From Stenotrophomonas maltophilia (lineage in GTDB: Bacteria > Pseudomonadota > Gammaproteobacteria > Xanthomonadales > Xanthomonadaceae), in the NCBI RefSeq assembly GCF_900186865.1, contig NZ_LT906480.1, forward strand, positions 4,234,001-4,298,000: a stretch of 64,000 nt of DNA, in the 5' to 3' direction. Made by a program: the position numbers and the translations under genes. Positions 18,033-27,171 of the stretch are shown in pieces (the first letter of the stretch is position 1; every line of letters starts with the position of its first letter). The notes under the pieces are model-generated. The model was not told where the DNA came from and did not search any database. It saw nothing but the letters and a program-made list of their open reading frames with translations.

Positions 18033-18239
18033 GTAGTGCCGGCCGCTGGCCGGCAACCTCAACAGCAACGGCAAAAACCGGCAATCCGTGAGATGGCAGG
18101 ATGGGTCCGGTTGCGGGAGCCGGACCCACCCCGCCTTCGACAGAGTCCCGCGCCCGACGGTAGGTGTCGACCTTGGTCGACACATCGACGTGGAAGCCAT
18201 CGGAGACGGCTTTTGCAGAGTCGAGCCATGCTCGACTGC
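18033..18239. repeat. Cluster of three SMAG-type palindromes
   Basis: 18033-18056 (GTAGTGCCGGCC type), 18160-18183 (GTAGGTGTCGACC type) and 18217-18239 (AGAGTCGAGCC type, head lost) stand in the 289-bp gap between convergent oxidoreductase and gnd genes. A further hairpin, GGTCCGG-TTGCGGGAG-CCGGACC, lies around 18104-18125. No gene is seen here. Confidence 0.8.
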
Positions 18240-18245
18240 CTGCAT

Positions 18246-18284
18246 GGGGTCAGAGCCCTTTCCTGCGGAAAGGGATCCGACCCC
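18246..18284. repeat. Second palindrome family: GGGGTCAGAGCCC ... GGGATCCGACCCC
   Basis: A 39-bp hairpin whose outer arms are identical to those at 55186-55223, while the inner stem differs (CTTTCC/GGAAAG here). It lies 10 nt after the gnd stop, where it could act as an mRNA end or stabiliser. Confidence 0.75.
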
Positions 18285-18294
18285 GGCTTCGTGC

Positions 18295-19200
18295 TTACGA
18301 TTTCTTGATCGCGTGGCCGCCGAATTCGTTGCGCATCGCCGACAGCAGGCGGTCGGTGAACGAATTGGATTCGCGCGAGCGCAGGCGTTCCAGCAGCGAC
18401 AGGGTGATCACCGGTGCCGGCACATCGAGCGCGATCGCTTCGGCCACGGTCCAGCGGCCTTCACCGGAATCCTCCACGTACGGGGCAATGCCATCCAGCG
18501 AAGGATTGCGCTTGAGGGCTTCGGTGCTCAGGTCCAGCAGCCACGAACGCACCACGCTGCCGTGGCGCCAGACTTCGGCCACCTGGGCCAGGTCCAGTTC
18601 CATTTCCTGCTTGCGCTCCATCAGCGCGAAGCCCTCCGCGTAGGCCTGCATCATTCCGTACTCGATGCCGTTGTGGACCATCTTGGTGAAGTGGCCAGCG
18701 CCGGACGGGCCGACACGACCCCAGCCACGGTCTTCGGCCGGTGCCAGCGTGCGCAGCAGCGGTGCGATCTGCTCCACCACCGCCGCTTCACCACCGACCA
18801 TCAGGCTGTAGCCTTCCTGCAGGCCCCACACGCCACCGCTGGTGCCGCAGTCGACGTAGCCCAGGTCGTCTTCGGCCAGCGCCTTGGCGCGACGGATCGA
18901 GTCCTGGTAGTTGGAGTTGCCGCCGTCGATGACGATGTCACCCTCGGCCAGGTGCGGAGTCAGCTGACCCAGGGTCTGGTCGACGGTTTCGCCGGCCGGC
19001 ACCATCAGCCACACCACGCGCGGCACCGGCAGCGCGGCCACCGCGGCGGCCAGCGAATCGACCACCTCCAGGCCGGCCTCGGCGGCGCGCTGGCGGGCAC
19101 CTTCGCCCGGGTCGTAGCCGACGACGCGGTGGCCGCCGCGATGCAGGCGCTGGGCCATGTTGGCGCCCATGCGGCCGAGGCCGATCATTGCAATATCCAT
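18295..19200 (-). CDS. gnd: 6-phosphogluconate dehydrogenase (decarboxylating), short form
   Basis: Oxidises 6-phosphogluconate to ribulose-5-phosphate with CO2 release in the pentose phosphate pathway; cytoplasmic. 301 residues, the short (YqeC/GndA-like) form lacking the long C-terminal helical extension of the ~470-residue enzyme. IGLGRMGANMAQRL is the cofactor motif, VIDGGNSNYQDS the substrate motif, GTSGGVWG and GAGHFTKMVHNGIEYG carry the catalytic Lys. The short form is often NAD-dependent; cofactor here not determined. Confidence 0.92.
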   Translation of the reverse strand: MDIAMIGLGRMGANMAQRLHRGGHRVVGYDPGEGARQRAAEAGLEVVDSLAAAVAALPVPRVVWLMVPAGETVDQTLGQLTPHLAEGDIVIDGGNSNYQDSIRRAKALAEDDLGYVDCGTSGGVWGLQEGYSLMVGGEAAVVEQIAPLLRTLAPAEDRGWGRVGPSGAGHFTKMVHNGIEYGMMQAYAEGFALMERKQEMELDLAQVAEVWRHGSVVRSWLLDLSTEALKRNPSLDGIAPYVEDSGEGRWTVAEAIALDVPAPVITLSLLERLRSRESNSFTDRLLSAMRNEFGGHAIKKS

Positions 19201-19210
19201 TGTTTCACCT

Positions 19211-20467
19211 TCAGTTGGGGTCTAGGGTCAGGCTGCCTGGCCTGCCGGTAGCCGCGCAGTGGCGCAGCTGCGCCTCGCGCCAACGCCGGTAGAGCGTGGT
19301 ATGCAGATTGTGCACCGCCAGGTCGATCGAAAAGGGGGTTCGCGGGTTGCGGTCAAGCAGGCGGGCGATGTGGTAGCCGATGGGACGTATACCGCGCGGA
19401 TGCACATAGATCACGAACTGCTGGTAGAACGGATCGTCCAGCAGGCGGTCCATGCGTGCCAGCGTGGCGTGGTAGCGCGGTTCCAGCCGTGCACGAAGGT
19501 CCGGGTCGCGCTCGAACAACAGGCGTTCGAAGTAGCGCCGGCCGATACGCGGGATGTCCTGCGCCAGCGCCCACAGCTCGGCATTGCGCTGGTCGTACCA
19601 GGCAAGGCCGCCGTGCGCGGCCAACGCCTGCGCGGCCTCCTCGCCCACCGACACCACCACGAAGTTTTCGGCCTGGTTGCTCAGGTCGTCCAGCATGCCC
19701 TTGTCGTACACATGTTCGATGAAACCAGGCACACCGACGAAGGCCTGGCGGCCCATCGCCGAGGTGCGCACCGCCTTGCCATCGGCGAAGTAGTCACCGG
19801 CGTGTGCGCCAAGCAGGATGCTGTCGGTATCGTGCAGCGCGAGGAACGTACCGATCGACAGTTCTTCTGCGGAGAATCCAGCGTCGAAGGCCGCATCGCC
19901 ATACAGCTCGCGCTGTGTGGCCAGTTGTGCGACCTGGCGACCGACTCCACATTCGGCGCGTACATTGCCGCTGTAGAACGCCTGCAGCGCCTGGCTGTTG
20001 CCCTTGATGGGCACGAAACCACGGCCGAAGCTTCGCTTGCGCTGCCAGCCTTGCGCGCGTGCGCCGTGCAGGCCGAAGCCGATCCAACCGAGCTGCAGGC
20101 CAGAGAAGCGGAATCCTGCATTGCCCTGCAGTGCAGCAGCGGCACGTTGCGTGGCTGCACCCAGCTGGAAGGCGTAGGCGCAAACCGTAGCCGGATCGTC
20201 CAGCACCTGCTGCAGCAACGCCTTGCGCGCTGCAGCGGGCATGTCCGCCGGCCATTGCACGCGCAGATCGCCTGCCGCCTGAGCCTCCGGCAGCGACGCG
20301 CGCGTGCACACAGGGCCACCATGCACCTGCGGTGCACCGATCGCGCGTGTTTCGAAGTGCCACCCCAGGCGCTGCAGCAGGCCTTGTGTACAGTCCAGCG
20401 GCGTGGCTGCCGCGCCCAGCGCGGGCAGCAGCAGGGCCACGCCCATCCATCTGCCGCGCACGTTCAA
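19211..20467 (-). CDS. Secreted protein of unknown function, possibly Tgl-like transglutaminase
   Basis: 418 residues with a signal peptide to about GAAATPLD (residue ~22). I do not recognise a confident family. The middle resembles spore transglutaminase Tgl: an adjacent Glu172-Cys173 pair in NVRAECGVGRQVAQLA, a following YGDAAFDAGFSAEELSIGTF segment, GAHAGDYFADG in place of the GD.VYF motif, and NQAENFVVVS with Glu267 in place of the GEN motif. In Tgl a Glu-Cys pair and a downstream Glu are catalytic. Its stop overlaps nothing, but its start overlaps the lipoprotein stop by 4 nt, so both are one operon. Function is inference. Confidence 0.7.
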   Translation of the reverse strand: MNVRGRWMGVALLLPALGAAATPLDCTQGLLQRLGWHFETRAIGAPQVHGGPVCTRASLPEAQAAGDLRVQWPADMPAAARKALLQQVLDDPATVCAYAFQLGAATQRAAAALQGNAGFRFSGLQLGWIGFGLHGARAQGWQRKRSFGRGFVPIKGNSQALQAFYSGNVRAECGVGRQVAQLATQRELYGDAAFDAGFSAEELSIGTFLALHDTDSILLGAHAGDYFADGKAVRTSAMGRQAFVGVPGFIEHVYDKGMLDDLSNQAENFVVVSVGEEAAQALAAHGGLAWYDQRNAELWALAQDIPRIGRRYFERLLFERDPDLRARLEPRYHATLARMDRLLDDPFYQQFVIYVHPRGIRPIGYHIARLLDRNPRTPFSIDLAVHNLHTTLYRRWREAQLRHCAATGRPGSLTLDPN

Positions 20468-21054
20468 TCCTGGTCCGTGCTCGCCGGTGCGGGCTCCGGG
20501 GTTGTGACCACGGGCGGAACGGGCTTGCCTGCCTCCGCCGGAAGGTACTGTTGCAGGCGCTGGAAGAAGCGACGATAGAACTCAGCATCGGTAACCGTGC
20601 TGCTGGCCACTTTCACCAGCGAGTCGTCATTGCTGCCGAACGGCAGCGATACAGATCCGAGCGCACCGACGCCAACACTGGCCGAGGTCGGACTCTTCTT
20701 CAACGCATAGCGATCCTGCACGGCACTGACGAATACCAGTGTCTGGCTCCCGCGCGGTGCGCAGGAAATACGCAGCACCAGCTGCTCGTGATCGTCCTCG
20801 CGCGGCTGGAAGTTCTTGTTGCCTTCCACCTGCGCCGCGTCGGAACGGGCGATGGCATAGCCCTGGCTGAGCAGGGTGCGCCGTGCGGCCTCGCAGGCGT
20901 CACCGGGACGGCCATCGACGGTGCGCGAGAAGGTGTCGCCGGAATCAAAGGATTCGCGAAGCAACGTGCTGTCAGCAGCGCGGCCACCACAGGCCGACAG
21001 GATCAGGGCGCTGGCGAGCGCCACGGCAACACTGGAAAGACGGGAGGCCCGCAT
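20464..21054 (-). CDS. DUF2242-family lipoprotein
   Basis: 196 residues. The lipobox is LILSACGG with the lipidated Cys near residue 22. The body matches my memory of DUF2242: DACEAARRTLLSQGYAI, NFQPREDDHEQLVLRISC, FVSAVQDRYALKKSP and SVGVGALGSVSLPFGS, then FYRRFFQRLQQYL, and a Pro-rich tail. Function unknown. First gene of a pair with the secreted protein downstream (ATGA overlap). Confidence 0.8.
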   Translation of the reverse strand: MRASRLSSVAVALASALILSACGGRAADSTLLRESFDSGDTFSRTVDGRPGDACEAARRTLLSQGYAIARSDAAQVEGNKNFQPREDDHEQLVLRISCAPRGSQTLVFVSAVQDRYALKKSPTSASVGVGALGSVSLPFGSNDDSLVKVASSTVTDAEFYRRFFQRLQQYLPAEAGKPVPPVVTTPEPAPASTDQD

Positions 21055-21160
21055 GGGTACTCCTGCGAGGACGGTGCCGCCAAGGGTAGTCCTGCGGCCG
21101 TGTGCGACAGGTCGAAAGTATGCCCGCCAGCCCCCGCCGTTGCTGCCGGTTCATGCACGG

Positions 21161-21194
21161 AAAAGGGGACGGAGGGGATTAAGTCGTTTGTGGC
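21161..21194. other. Possible remnant motif GGGGACGGAGGGGATTAAG
   Basis: The stretch AAAAGGGGACGGAGGGGATT and the bases after it resemble short G-rich tags that I recall beside REP-associated transposase genes in gammaproteobacteria. No transposase is present. The rest of the 245-bp gap 21055-21299 holds only the prc terminator. Confidence 0.25.
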
Positions 21195-21248
21195 ACTTCG
21201 CCCCGCCACGCATGGCACGGCGCTACCGTGAACGAGGTCCCCCAAACG

Positions 21249-21274
21249 AAAAAAGGGCCGGCAATGCCGGCCCC
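21249..21274 (-). terminator. Rho-independent terminator of prc
   Basis: On the minus strand GGGGCCGGC-ATT-GCCGGCCC is followed by TTTTTT. It lies 26 nt past the prc stop and ends the leftward transcript. Confidence 0.85.
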
Positions 21275-21299
21275 TCGGGTATCACATGCCGTCGCCGGC

Positions 21300-23477
21300 T
21301 CAGTCCGCCCAGCGGCCGGCGCCGGTGGACTGCGGCAGCACCTGCGCCGACAGCGGGCGGTCGTTGGCCAGCAGGTTCACCGCGTCGGCCAGGATCGAGG
21401 CTGACTCGCGCAGCAGCGGGTCCGGGCGCTTTTCGGCAGCCTTCTCGCGCGCAGCATCCTTGACGATGTCGCGCTCGTTGCCGGTCAGGCCGTCATCGCT
21501 GCTGTCATCGGCCAGCGGGTCCAGGGCCAGGCCCAGCTCCTTGCGCTGCACCTGGCGCTCCTTGCGCTGGGTATCCTGGCGCTCGCGCTCAGCGCGACGG
21601 GTCGCCTCGTTGAGCGAGATGTACTTCTTCGCCGCTTCGGTGCGGAACTGCTGCACGTCCTCGTTCCACCACTGGAACTCCTTGTCGGTGGCGATGCGCG
21701 CGTCGTGACGGGTTTCCAGCTTCGGCAGCAACGGCGCGAAGTTGCCGTACTGGGTGTGCGGCACGGCGGCGATGCGGGTCCACGGCAGTGCGTTGTCGTA
21801 GGTGCTCTCGCCGAATTCGGTGGCATCGACGCTGGCCGGGAACGCCAGGTCCGGCACCACGCCCTTGTGCTGGGTGCTGCTGCCGCTGATGCGGAAGAAC
21901 TGGGCAATGGTCAGCTTGACCTGGCCGAAGCGCTGGGTCTCGCCGCTCGGCCAGCGGTCAAGGTCGACGATGTTCTGTACGGTGCCCTTGCCGAAGCTGG
22001 TTTCACCGATCACCAGGCCGCGACCGTAGTCTTGGATGGCGCCAGCGAAGATCTCCGAGGCCGAGGCCGAACCACGGTTGATCAGCACCGCCAGCGGGCC
22101 ATCCCACGCCACGCCCTGGTTGCGGTCGCTGTTGACGGTGACGCGGCCACCGGATTCGCGCACCTGCACCACCGGCCCCTGTTCGATGAACAGGCCGGTC
22201 AGTTCGATCGCTTCATCCAGCGAACCACCGCCGTTGTTGCGCAGGTCCAGCACCACGCCGTCCAGCTTGTCGTTCTTGAAGCCGGCCAGCAGCTTGGCCA
22301 CGTCGCGGGTGGCCGAGGCGTAGTCGGCGGCATTGCGGCGACGGCCTTCGAAGTCCTGGTAGAAGGTCGGCAGCTTGATCACACCGATCCTGCGTGCCGG
22401 CTCGCCGTTGGCAGCCGGGATGGTCATGGTCTCGCCCTTGGCAGCCTGTTCGGCCAGGCGCACCTTCTGGCGGGTCAGCACCAGGGTGTGGTGCTTGCCA
22501 TCGGCGCCTTCGGCAGCCGGGATGAATTCCAGCTTGACCTGGGTGTCCTTGGCGCCGCGGATCTTGGCCACGACATCGTCGATGCGCCAGCCGATCACGT
22601 CCTCGACCAGGCCGGACTTGCCCTGGCCAACGCCGACGATGCGGTCACCCGGCTTCAGCGTGCCATCCACCGCGGCCGGGCCACCGGCAATGATCTCGCG
22701 GATGACCACCACATCGTCCTGGCGCTGCAGCTGCGCACCGATGCCTTCCAGCGACAGCGACATCGCCTGGTTGAAGTTCTCGGCGGTGCGCGGGGTGAAG
22801 TAATCCGTGTGCGGGTCAACGGCACTGGTGTACGAATTCATGAAGAACTGGAAGACGTCTTCGCCCTTCAGTTCATTGACCGACTTCTCCAGCGTCGCGT
22901 AGCGCTTGTCCAGCGTCTTGCGGATGTCATCCGGCTTCTTGCCGGCCAGCTTCAGGCGCAGCCAATCGTTCTTCACCGACTTGCGCCACAGCTCATCGAG
23001 CTCGGCACTGCTGGCCGCCCACGGCACCTTCTTGCGGTCGTACTCGAAGCGCTCGTCGGTGGTGAAGTCCGGCTCCTGCTTGAGCAGCTTGCGCGCGTAC
23101 GCCACGCGCTCGCCGACGCGCTGCTTGTAGACGGCGAACACCTGGAACGGCGGCTCCAGCTCGCCGCCCCGGATGGCCGAGGCGATGTTGGCCTCGAACG
23201 GTGCGAAGCGCGCCACGTCGGCCTGGGTGAAGTACTGCTTGCCGCCGTCAAGCGTTTCCAGATAGCGCTTGAACACGTCCTTGGAGGTGGCCTCGTCCAG
23301 CGCGCGCGGGCGATAGGCGTAGCGGCTGTCGGACAGCAGGCCGTACACCAGCTTGGAGGTGGTCACCTGGTCGGCGGTGGCCGCCGCGGGCAATGCGGGC
23401 GAGTCGGCCTTGGCCGCCAACGCCAGTGGCGCGACCAGCGCCAGGGCCATCAGGAATGCGGGGGCTTTGAATTTCAT
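21300..23477 (-). CDS. prc: Tail-specific C-terminal processing peptidase (Prc/Tsp)
   Basis: Periplasmic S41 serine protease that trims lipoproteins, PBP3 and hydrolases such as MepS. I start at 23477 (MKFKAPAFLMAL), giving 725 residues and a signal peptide to about LAAKADS; the open frame extends 84 codons upstream through palindromic DNA that is unlikely to be translated. The PDZ domain spans GIGAQLQRQDDVVVIREI to LEFIPA. The S41 core has VLDLRNNGGGSLDEAI, and SASASEIFAGA with catalytic Ser472 paired to Lys497 in TSFGKGTVQ. The C-terminal DUF3340-type region ends with a basic coiled stretch. Confidence 0.93.
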   Translation of the reverse strand: MKFKAPAFLMALALVAPLALAAKADSPALPAAATADQVTTSKLVYGLLSDSRYAYRPRALDEATSKDVFKRYLETLDGGKQYFTQADVARFAPFEANIASAIRGGELEPPFQVFAVYKQRVGERVAYARKLLKQEPDFTTDERFEYDRKKVPWAASSAELDELWRKSVKNDWLRLKLAGKKPDDIRKTLDKRYATLEKSVNELKGEDVFQFFMNSYTSAVDPHTDYFTPRTAENFNQAMSLSLEGIGAQLQRQDDVVVIREIIAGGPAAVDGTLKPGDRIVGVGQGKSGLVEDVIGWRIDDVVAKIRGAKDTQVKLEFIPAAEGADGKHHTLVLTRQKVRLAEQAAKGETMTIPAANGEPARRIGVIKLPTFYQDFEGRRRNAADYASATRDVAKLLAGFKNDKLDGVVLDLRNNGGGSLDEAIELTGLFIEQGPVVQVRESGGRVTVNSDRNQGVAWDGPLAVLINRGSASASEIFAGAIQDYGRGLVIGETSFGKGTVQNIVDLDRWPSGETQRFGQVKLTIAQFFRISGSSTQHKGVVPDLAFPASVDATEFGESTYDNALPWTRIAAVPHTQYGNFAPLLPKLETRHDARIATDKEFQWWNEDVQQFRTEAAKKYISLNEATRRAERERQDTQRKERQVQRKELGLALDPLADDSSDDGLTGNERDIVKDAAREKAAEKRPDPLLRESASILADAVNLLANDRPLSAQVLPQSTGAGRWAD

Positions 23478-23631
23478 TGACGTGCTCGAAGGCGCCTTGC
23501 CAAGGGGAAGACTGCGGGGTGTTAAGACACCACGACAGTGCCGAAAGTTGCCGGGTTTGTCACCCGGCCGCGCTCGGTGGAAAACCAGCCTAGCCGGGCC
23601 GGTGTAGCAAATTGTGAATGCAGGCGAAGGC

Positions 23632-23729
23632 GTGCGGACCAACGGTCCGCACCCACCCGGGAAGAGGTCAGCAGCTACCGGTAGCGCCGGGCCATGCCCG
23701 GCGGAAGCGTGCGGACCAACGGTCCGCAC
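23632..23729. repeat. Tandem palindromes GTGCGGACC-AAC-GGTCCGCAC plus a SMAG-like hairpin
   Basis: A perfect hairpin with 9-bp arms occurs at 23632-23652 and again at 23709-23729, each followed by a CCCACC tag, with a half copy (GGTCCGCACCCACC) near 23743. Between them is a GTAGCGCCGGGCC-type SMAG at about 23681-23703. The array fills the 279-bp gap between the prc start and the lipA stop and must include the prc promoter on its right side. Confidence 0.8.
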
Positions 23730-23756
23730 CCACCAGTGAGGAGGTCCGCACCCACC

Positions 23757-24767
23757 TCAGGAGACGCCGGCGCCCTTGGCCTGCACGTCGGCGTGGTACG
23801 ACGAGCGCACCATCGGGCCGGAGGCCACGTGGCTGAAGCCCAGCTCGTAGCCGTAGTCTTCCAGCGCCTTGTAGTCTTCCGGGGTCCAGTACTTCAGCAC
23901 CGGGTGGTGGTGTGCGGTCGGCTGCAGGTACTGGCCGATGGTGATCATGTCCACGTCGTGCGCGCGCAGGTCGCGCAGGGTGGCCTTGATCTGTTCGAAG
24001 TCCTCGCCCAGGCCCAGCATGATGCCGCTCTTGGTCGGCACGTCCGGATGCTGCGCCTTGAAGTTCTTCAGCAGGTTCAGCGACCACTGGTAGTCCGCAC
24101 CCGGGCGCACGTTGCGGTACAGGTCCGGCACGGTCTCGATGTTGTGGTTGAACACATCCGGCGGGTTCTGCGCCAGGATCTCCAGCGCGCGCTCCATGCG
24201 GCCCTTGCCACGGAAGTCCGGGGTCAGCACTTCGATGCGGGTGCCCGGCGACTTCTCGCGAATGGCGGTGATGCAGTCGACGAAGTGCTGGGCACCACCG
24301 TCGCGCAGGTCATCGCGGTCGACGCTGGTCACCACCACGTACTTCAGGCCCATGTCGGCCACGGTCTGGCCGAGGCTGGCCGGTTCGTTGGCATCCGGCG
24401 GCTTCGGGCGGCCGTGGGCCACGTCGCAGAACGAGCAGCGGCGGGTGCAGACCTCGCCCAGGATCATGAAGGTGGCGGTGCCGTGGCCGAAGCACTCGTG
24501 GATGTTCGGGCAGCTGGCTTCCTCGCACACGGTCACCAGGCGGTTTTCGCGCAGCTTGGCCTTCAGGTTCTGCACGGCATTGCCCGAAGGAATGCGCACG
24601 CGGATCCAGGACGGCTTGCGCAGCACCGGCGCGTCGGCGAACTGCACCGGCGAGCGGTTGATCTTGTCACCGCCCAGCTGCTTGACCCCGGCCTGCAACG
24701 GCGCGGCGGACGGGGAGTCGCCCTGCACGATCTGCAGGGGAATGGAACGGGCGGTGGTTTCAGTCAT
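23757..24767 (-). CDS. lipA: Lipoyl synthase
   Basis: Radical-SAM enzyme inserting two sulfurs into protein-bound octanoyl groups; cytoplasmic. ATG at 24767 ([13 protein letters not shown]) gives 336 residues; the frame is open farther upstream over lipB. The auxiliary cluster is [12 protein letters not shown], the radical-SAM cluster [13 protein letters not shown], and the C-terminal RSSYHAD supplies the conserved Arg-Ser-Ser. Directly follows lipB (17-nt gap) in the ybeD-lipB-lipA operon. Confidence 0.97.
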   Translation of the reverse strand: MTETTARSIPLQIVQGDSPSAAPLQAGVKQLGGDKINRSPVQFADAPVLRKPSWIRVRIPSGNAVQNLKAKLRENRLVTVCEEASCPNIHECFGHGTATFMILGEVCTRRCSFCDVAHGRPKPPDANEPASLGQTVADMGLKYVVVTSVDRDDLRDGGAQHFVDCITAIREKSPGTRIEVLTPDFRGKGRMERALEILAQNPPDVFNHNIETVPDLYRNVRPGADYQWSLNLLKNFKAQHPDVPTKSGIMLGLGEDFEQIKATLRDLRAHDVDMITIGQYLQPTAHHHPVLKYWTPEDYKALEDYGYELGFSHVASGPMVRSSYHADVQAKGAGVS

Positions 24768-24784
24768 GGCAGTTCCGGGGGCGG

Positions 24785-25495
24785 TCAGGCGGCCGCAGAA
24801 AGATCGGGCAGTTCGGGGGTGTGCTGCAGCAGCAGGCCGAACTGGCGGGCCAGGTGGTCCAGCAGCACCGGCTTGACGGCCTCCATCCCGGAGGGACCGC
24901 CCAAGTCTACCACCGAGGTCACCTGCAACCCCTGATAGCCACAGGGATTGATGCGGTGGAAGGGTTCCAGGTCCATGGCCACATTGAAGGCCAGCCCGTG
25001 GAAGGTGCAGCCGCGACGCACGCGGATGCCGAGGGCAGCGATCTTGGCGCCGCCGACATAGACGCCCGGGGCGCCCTCCCGGCGTTCGGCACCGATGTTC
25101 CACTCGCCCAGCGTATCGATGATGGCCTGCTCGATGCGGCACACGTAATCGCGCACACCGATGCCCAGGCGCGGCAGGCGCAGCAGCGGGTAGACCACGA
25201 TCTGGCCGGGGCCGTGATAGGTCACCTGGCCGCCACGGTCCACATGCAGCACCGGGATATCGCCCGGCGCCAGCACATGCTCATCCTTGCCGGCCTGGCC
25301 CAGGGTGAACACCGGGTCGTGTTCGACCACCCACAATTCGTCGGCATCGGTGTCGCTGCGCTGGTCGGTGAAGCGCTGCATGGCGCGCCACACCGGCTCG
25401 TACGCCTGGCGGCCAAGGTCACGCACCAGCGCCGGACGCGGCGCGCGGTCCTCGGGGGCGGCTTCAGCCGGGCAGCTGTCGGCTACAGCGTCCAC
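24785..25495 (-). CDS. lipB: Octanoyl-[ACP]-protein N-octanoyltransferase
   Basis: Moves octanoate from acyl carrier protein to lipoyl domains, the step before LipA. 236 residues. [40 protein letters not shown] with the catalytic Lys, and PCGYQG, where the catalytic Cys lies, are all intact. It begins 13 nt inside the end of ybeD. Confidence 0.96.
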   Translation of the reverse strand: MDAVADSCPAEAAPEDRAPRPALVRDLGRQAYEPVWRAMQRFTDQRSDTDADELWVVEHDPVFTLGQAGKDEHVLAPGDIPVLHVDRGGQVTYHGPGQIVVYPLLRLPRLGIGVRDYVCRIEQAIIDTLGEWNIGAERREGAPGVYVGGAKIAALGIRVRRGCTFHGLAFNVAMDLEPFHRINPCGYQGLQVTSVVDLGGPSGMEAVKPVLLDHLARQFGLLLQHTPELPDLSAAA

Positions 25496-25761
25496 TTCAC
25501 TTCCGGGTGGTCGCGCAGCGCCTGGTGTGCCAGGTCGTACTGTTCGCGGCTCTCAGCCTTGAACACGATGCGGACGGACACGTACTTGCCGTTGGAGGAA
25601 TGCTTCCAGCTGATGCGTTCATTGACGACATCGATGCCGGCAGCCAGCAGCAGGCGGGGGAGCTCATGTTCCAGGCCGCGGTTGGCCGGGCCCATGGCGC
25701 TGAGCTCGAACTGGCCGGGGAACTGGAAGCCGTGGTCGGGGTTGTCGGACTTGATTTCCAT
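25483..25761 (-). CDS. ybeD: DUF493 family protein (YbeD-like)
   Basis: 92-residue cytoplasmic protein with an ACT-like alpha/beta fold in its family. I start at 25761 ([18 protein letters not shown]); a longer frame to 25902 lacks family similarity. The [29 protein letters not shown] and [11 protein letters not shown] stretches fit DUF493. Position directly before lipB is the same as in E. coli. Role unknown, possibly regulatory. Confidence 0.88.
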   Translation of the reverse strand: MEIKSDNPDHGFQFPGQFELSAMGPANRGLEHELPRLLLAAGIDVVNERISWKHSSNGKYVSVRIVFKAESREQYDLAHQALRDHPEVKWTL

Positions 25762-26097
25762 GGACCCATTATCGGGCCGCAGGGCAACAAACCCAAGAGT
25801 ATTCATCAACGTCAAAGACGGCACCGGCGGCCTGCTGCGTTGCAGGCCGCCCAGAGGCGCGGGCCGAAAGCCCAACGGCAGCTGACTGCAATCTGCTGTC
25901 ACGCGCTGGCCCAGGCATCGTATGGCGGCCAGTGGTCACCTTCACACCAGACCCGCGGCGCTTGCGCGGGTAACAAATTGTGTCCGCTGGACAATGTTGT
26001 TTTCGGAACAGACAAGTGATTCGAACGTGCTCGTTCCGCCGCGCGGGCGCGAGTACCGTAGCGTTGCATATAACGACTGAAAACCGTCCCCTTCCCC
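25762..26097. other. Divergent intergenic region ybeD/lpxR with strong hairpin
   Basis: 336 bp without a gene. It contains a perfect 10-bp-stem hairpin, GGCGGCCTGC / GCAGGCCGCC with 6-nt loop, at 25826-25851, and a smaller one, GTCC-GCT-GGAC, near 25982. There is no T-tract, so the large hairpin is more likely a leader or mRNA element than a terminator. AT-richer DNA at about 25970-26080 is where an lpxR promoter would lie. Confidence 0.5.
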
Positions 26098-27171
26098 ATG
26101 AGCATTCCATCCATGCGTAGTGTCGCAGCCCTGGGGCTGGCCGGCCTGCTGGCCTCTGCCCTCCCCCTTGCCGCCCAGGCGGCCGAACAATGTGGCCCGG
26201 ACGCGATGCGCGACCACCCGCCGCAGATCAACTTCCGCGTTGACAACGACCTGTTTGGTGGCCGCCACCAGGACCAGGGCTACACCAACGGTGCACTGTT
26301 GACCCTGGTCTCGCCCAATCTGGTCGACTACACCGACGACCCCTGCCTGCCGCGCATGGCGCGCTGGGTGAACCAGTACCTGGAAGGGCTGCATCCGGGC
26401 AGGTTCGAACAGCAGAACATGATCTTCAGCATCGGCCAGGGCATCTTCACCCCGACCGATTTCAGCCGCAGGGACCTGATCGAGGACGACCGTCCTTACG
26501 CCGGCGTACTGATCGCAAACTTCGGTTTCAATGCGCGCAGCGGCGACCGCCTGCAGACCACCCAGCTGACGCTGGGCGTGGTCGGCCCGTGGGCACAGGG
26601 CAAGCAGGTGCAGAATGCCGTGCACGAAGTGCTGGGCGACGAGAAATTCAAGGGCTGGGACAACCAGCTGCACAACGAGCCGCTGTTCATGCTCACCCAT
26701 GAGCGCATGCGCCGCTGGCCCGGCGATGCCAGCGTCAATGCCGACGGCTGGGGTTGGGACGCGATCAGCCACTACGGCGGGTCGATCGGCAACCTGGAAA
26801 CCAAGGCCAACCTCGGCGGTGAAGTGCGCTTCGGCTGGAAGCTGCCGGACGACTTCGGCAGCACGCCGTTGCGCCCGGCCGGCGAGAACACTGCGCCGAC
26901 CCGCGGCGGCCGTCCCAATGGCTGGTCCTGGCACCTGTTCGCGACCTCGGACGCGGCCTGGGTGATCCGCGACATCACGCTGGATGGCAACACGTTCCGC
27001 AACAGTCACAGCGTGGACAAGCGCCATGTGGTGGCCTACGGCGGCTATGGCGTGGCCGTGATGTACGGACGCTGGAAGTTCGCCGCGGCGCGCTACCACA
27101 GCACGCGCGAGTTCAACGGCCAGCGCGAAGCACCGGTGTTCGGCAGCTTCACCATCAGCCGCTCGCTGTAA
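26098..27171 (+). CDS. lpxR: Lipid A 3-O-deacylase, LpxR family (DUF2219)
   Basis: Outer-membrane beta-barrel that removes the 3'-acyloxyacyl chain of lipid A. 357 residues with a signal peptide to about AAQAAEQ (residue ~28). NFRVDNDLFGG, QGYTNGALLTL, DRPYAGVLIANFG and NAVHEVLG (active-site His region) are LpxR features, and it ends in an aromatic-poor strand FTISRSL. It sits alone on the plus strand between ybeD and dacA, which are adjacent in E. coli, so it looks inserted. Its last 11 nt plus 16 bp downstream are copied at 27235-27261. Confidence 0.88.
   Translation: MSIPSMRSVAALGLAGLLASALPLAAQAAEQCGPDAMRDHPPQINFRVDNDLFGGRHQDQGYTNGALLTLVSPNLVDYTDDPCLPRMARWVNQYLEGLHPGRFEQQNMIFSIGQGIFTPTDFSRRDLIEDDRPYAGVLIANFGFNARSGDRLQTTQLTLGVVGPWAQGKQVQNAVHEVLGDEKFKGWDNQLHNEPLFMLTHERMRRWPGDASVNADGWGWDAISHYGGSIGNLETKANLGGEVRFGWKLPDDFGSTPLRPAGENTAPTRGGRPNGWSWHLFATSDAAWVIRDITLDGNTFRNSHSVDKRHVVAYGGYGVAVMYGRWKFAAARYHSTREFNGQREAPVFGSFTISRSL

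Noticed and set aside
18295..19200. Truncated gnd
   Set aside because: The 301-residue length is normal for the short YqeC/GndA-type 6-phosphogluconate dehydrogenase; motifs and C-terminus are complete.
23478..23729. Upstream extension of prc (84 extra codons)
   Set aside because: The extension crosses palindromic repeats and hides the clear signal peptide starting at 23477.
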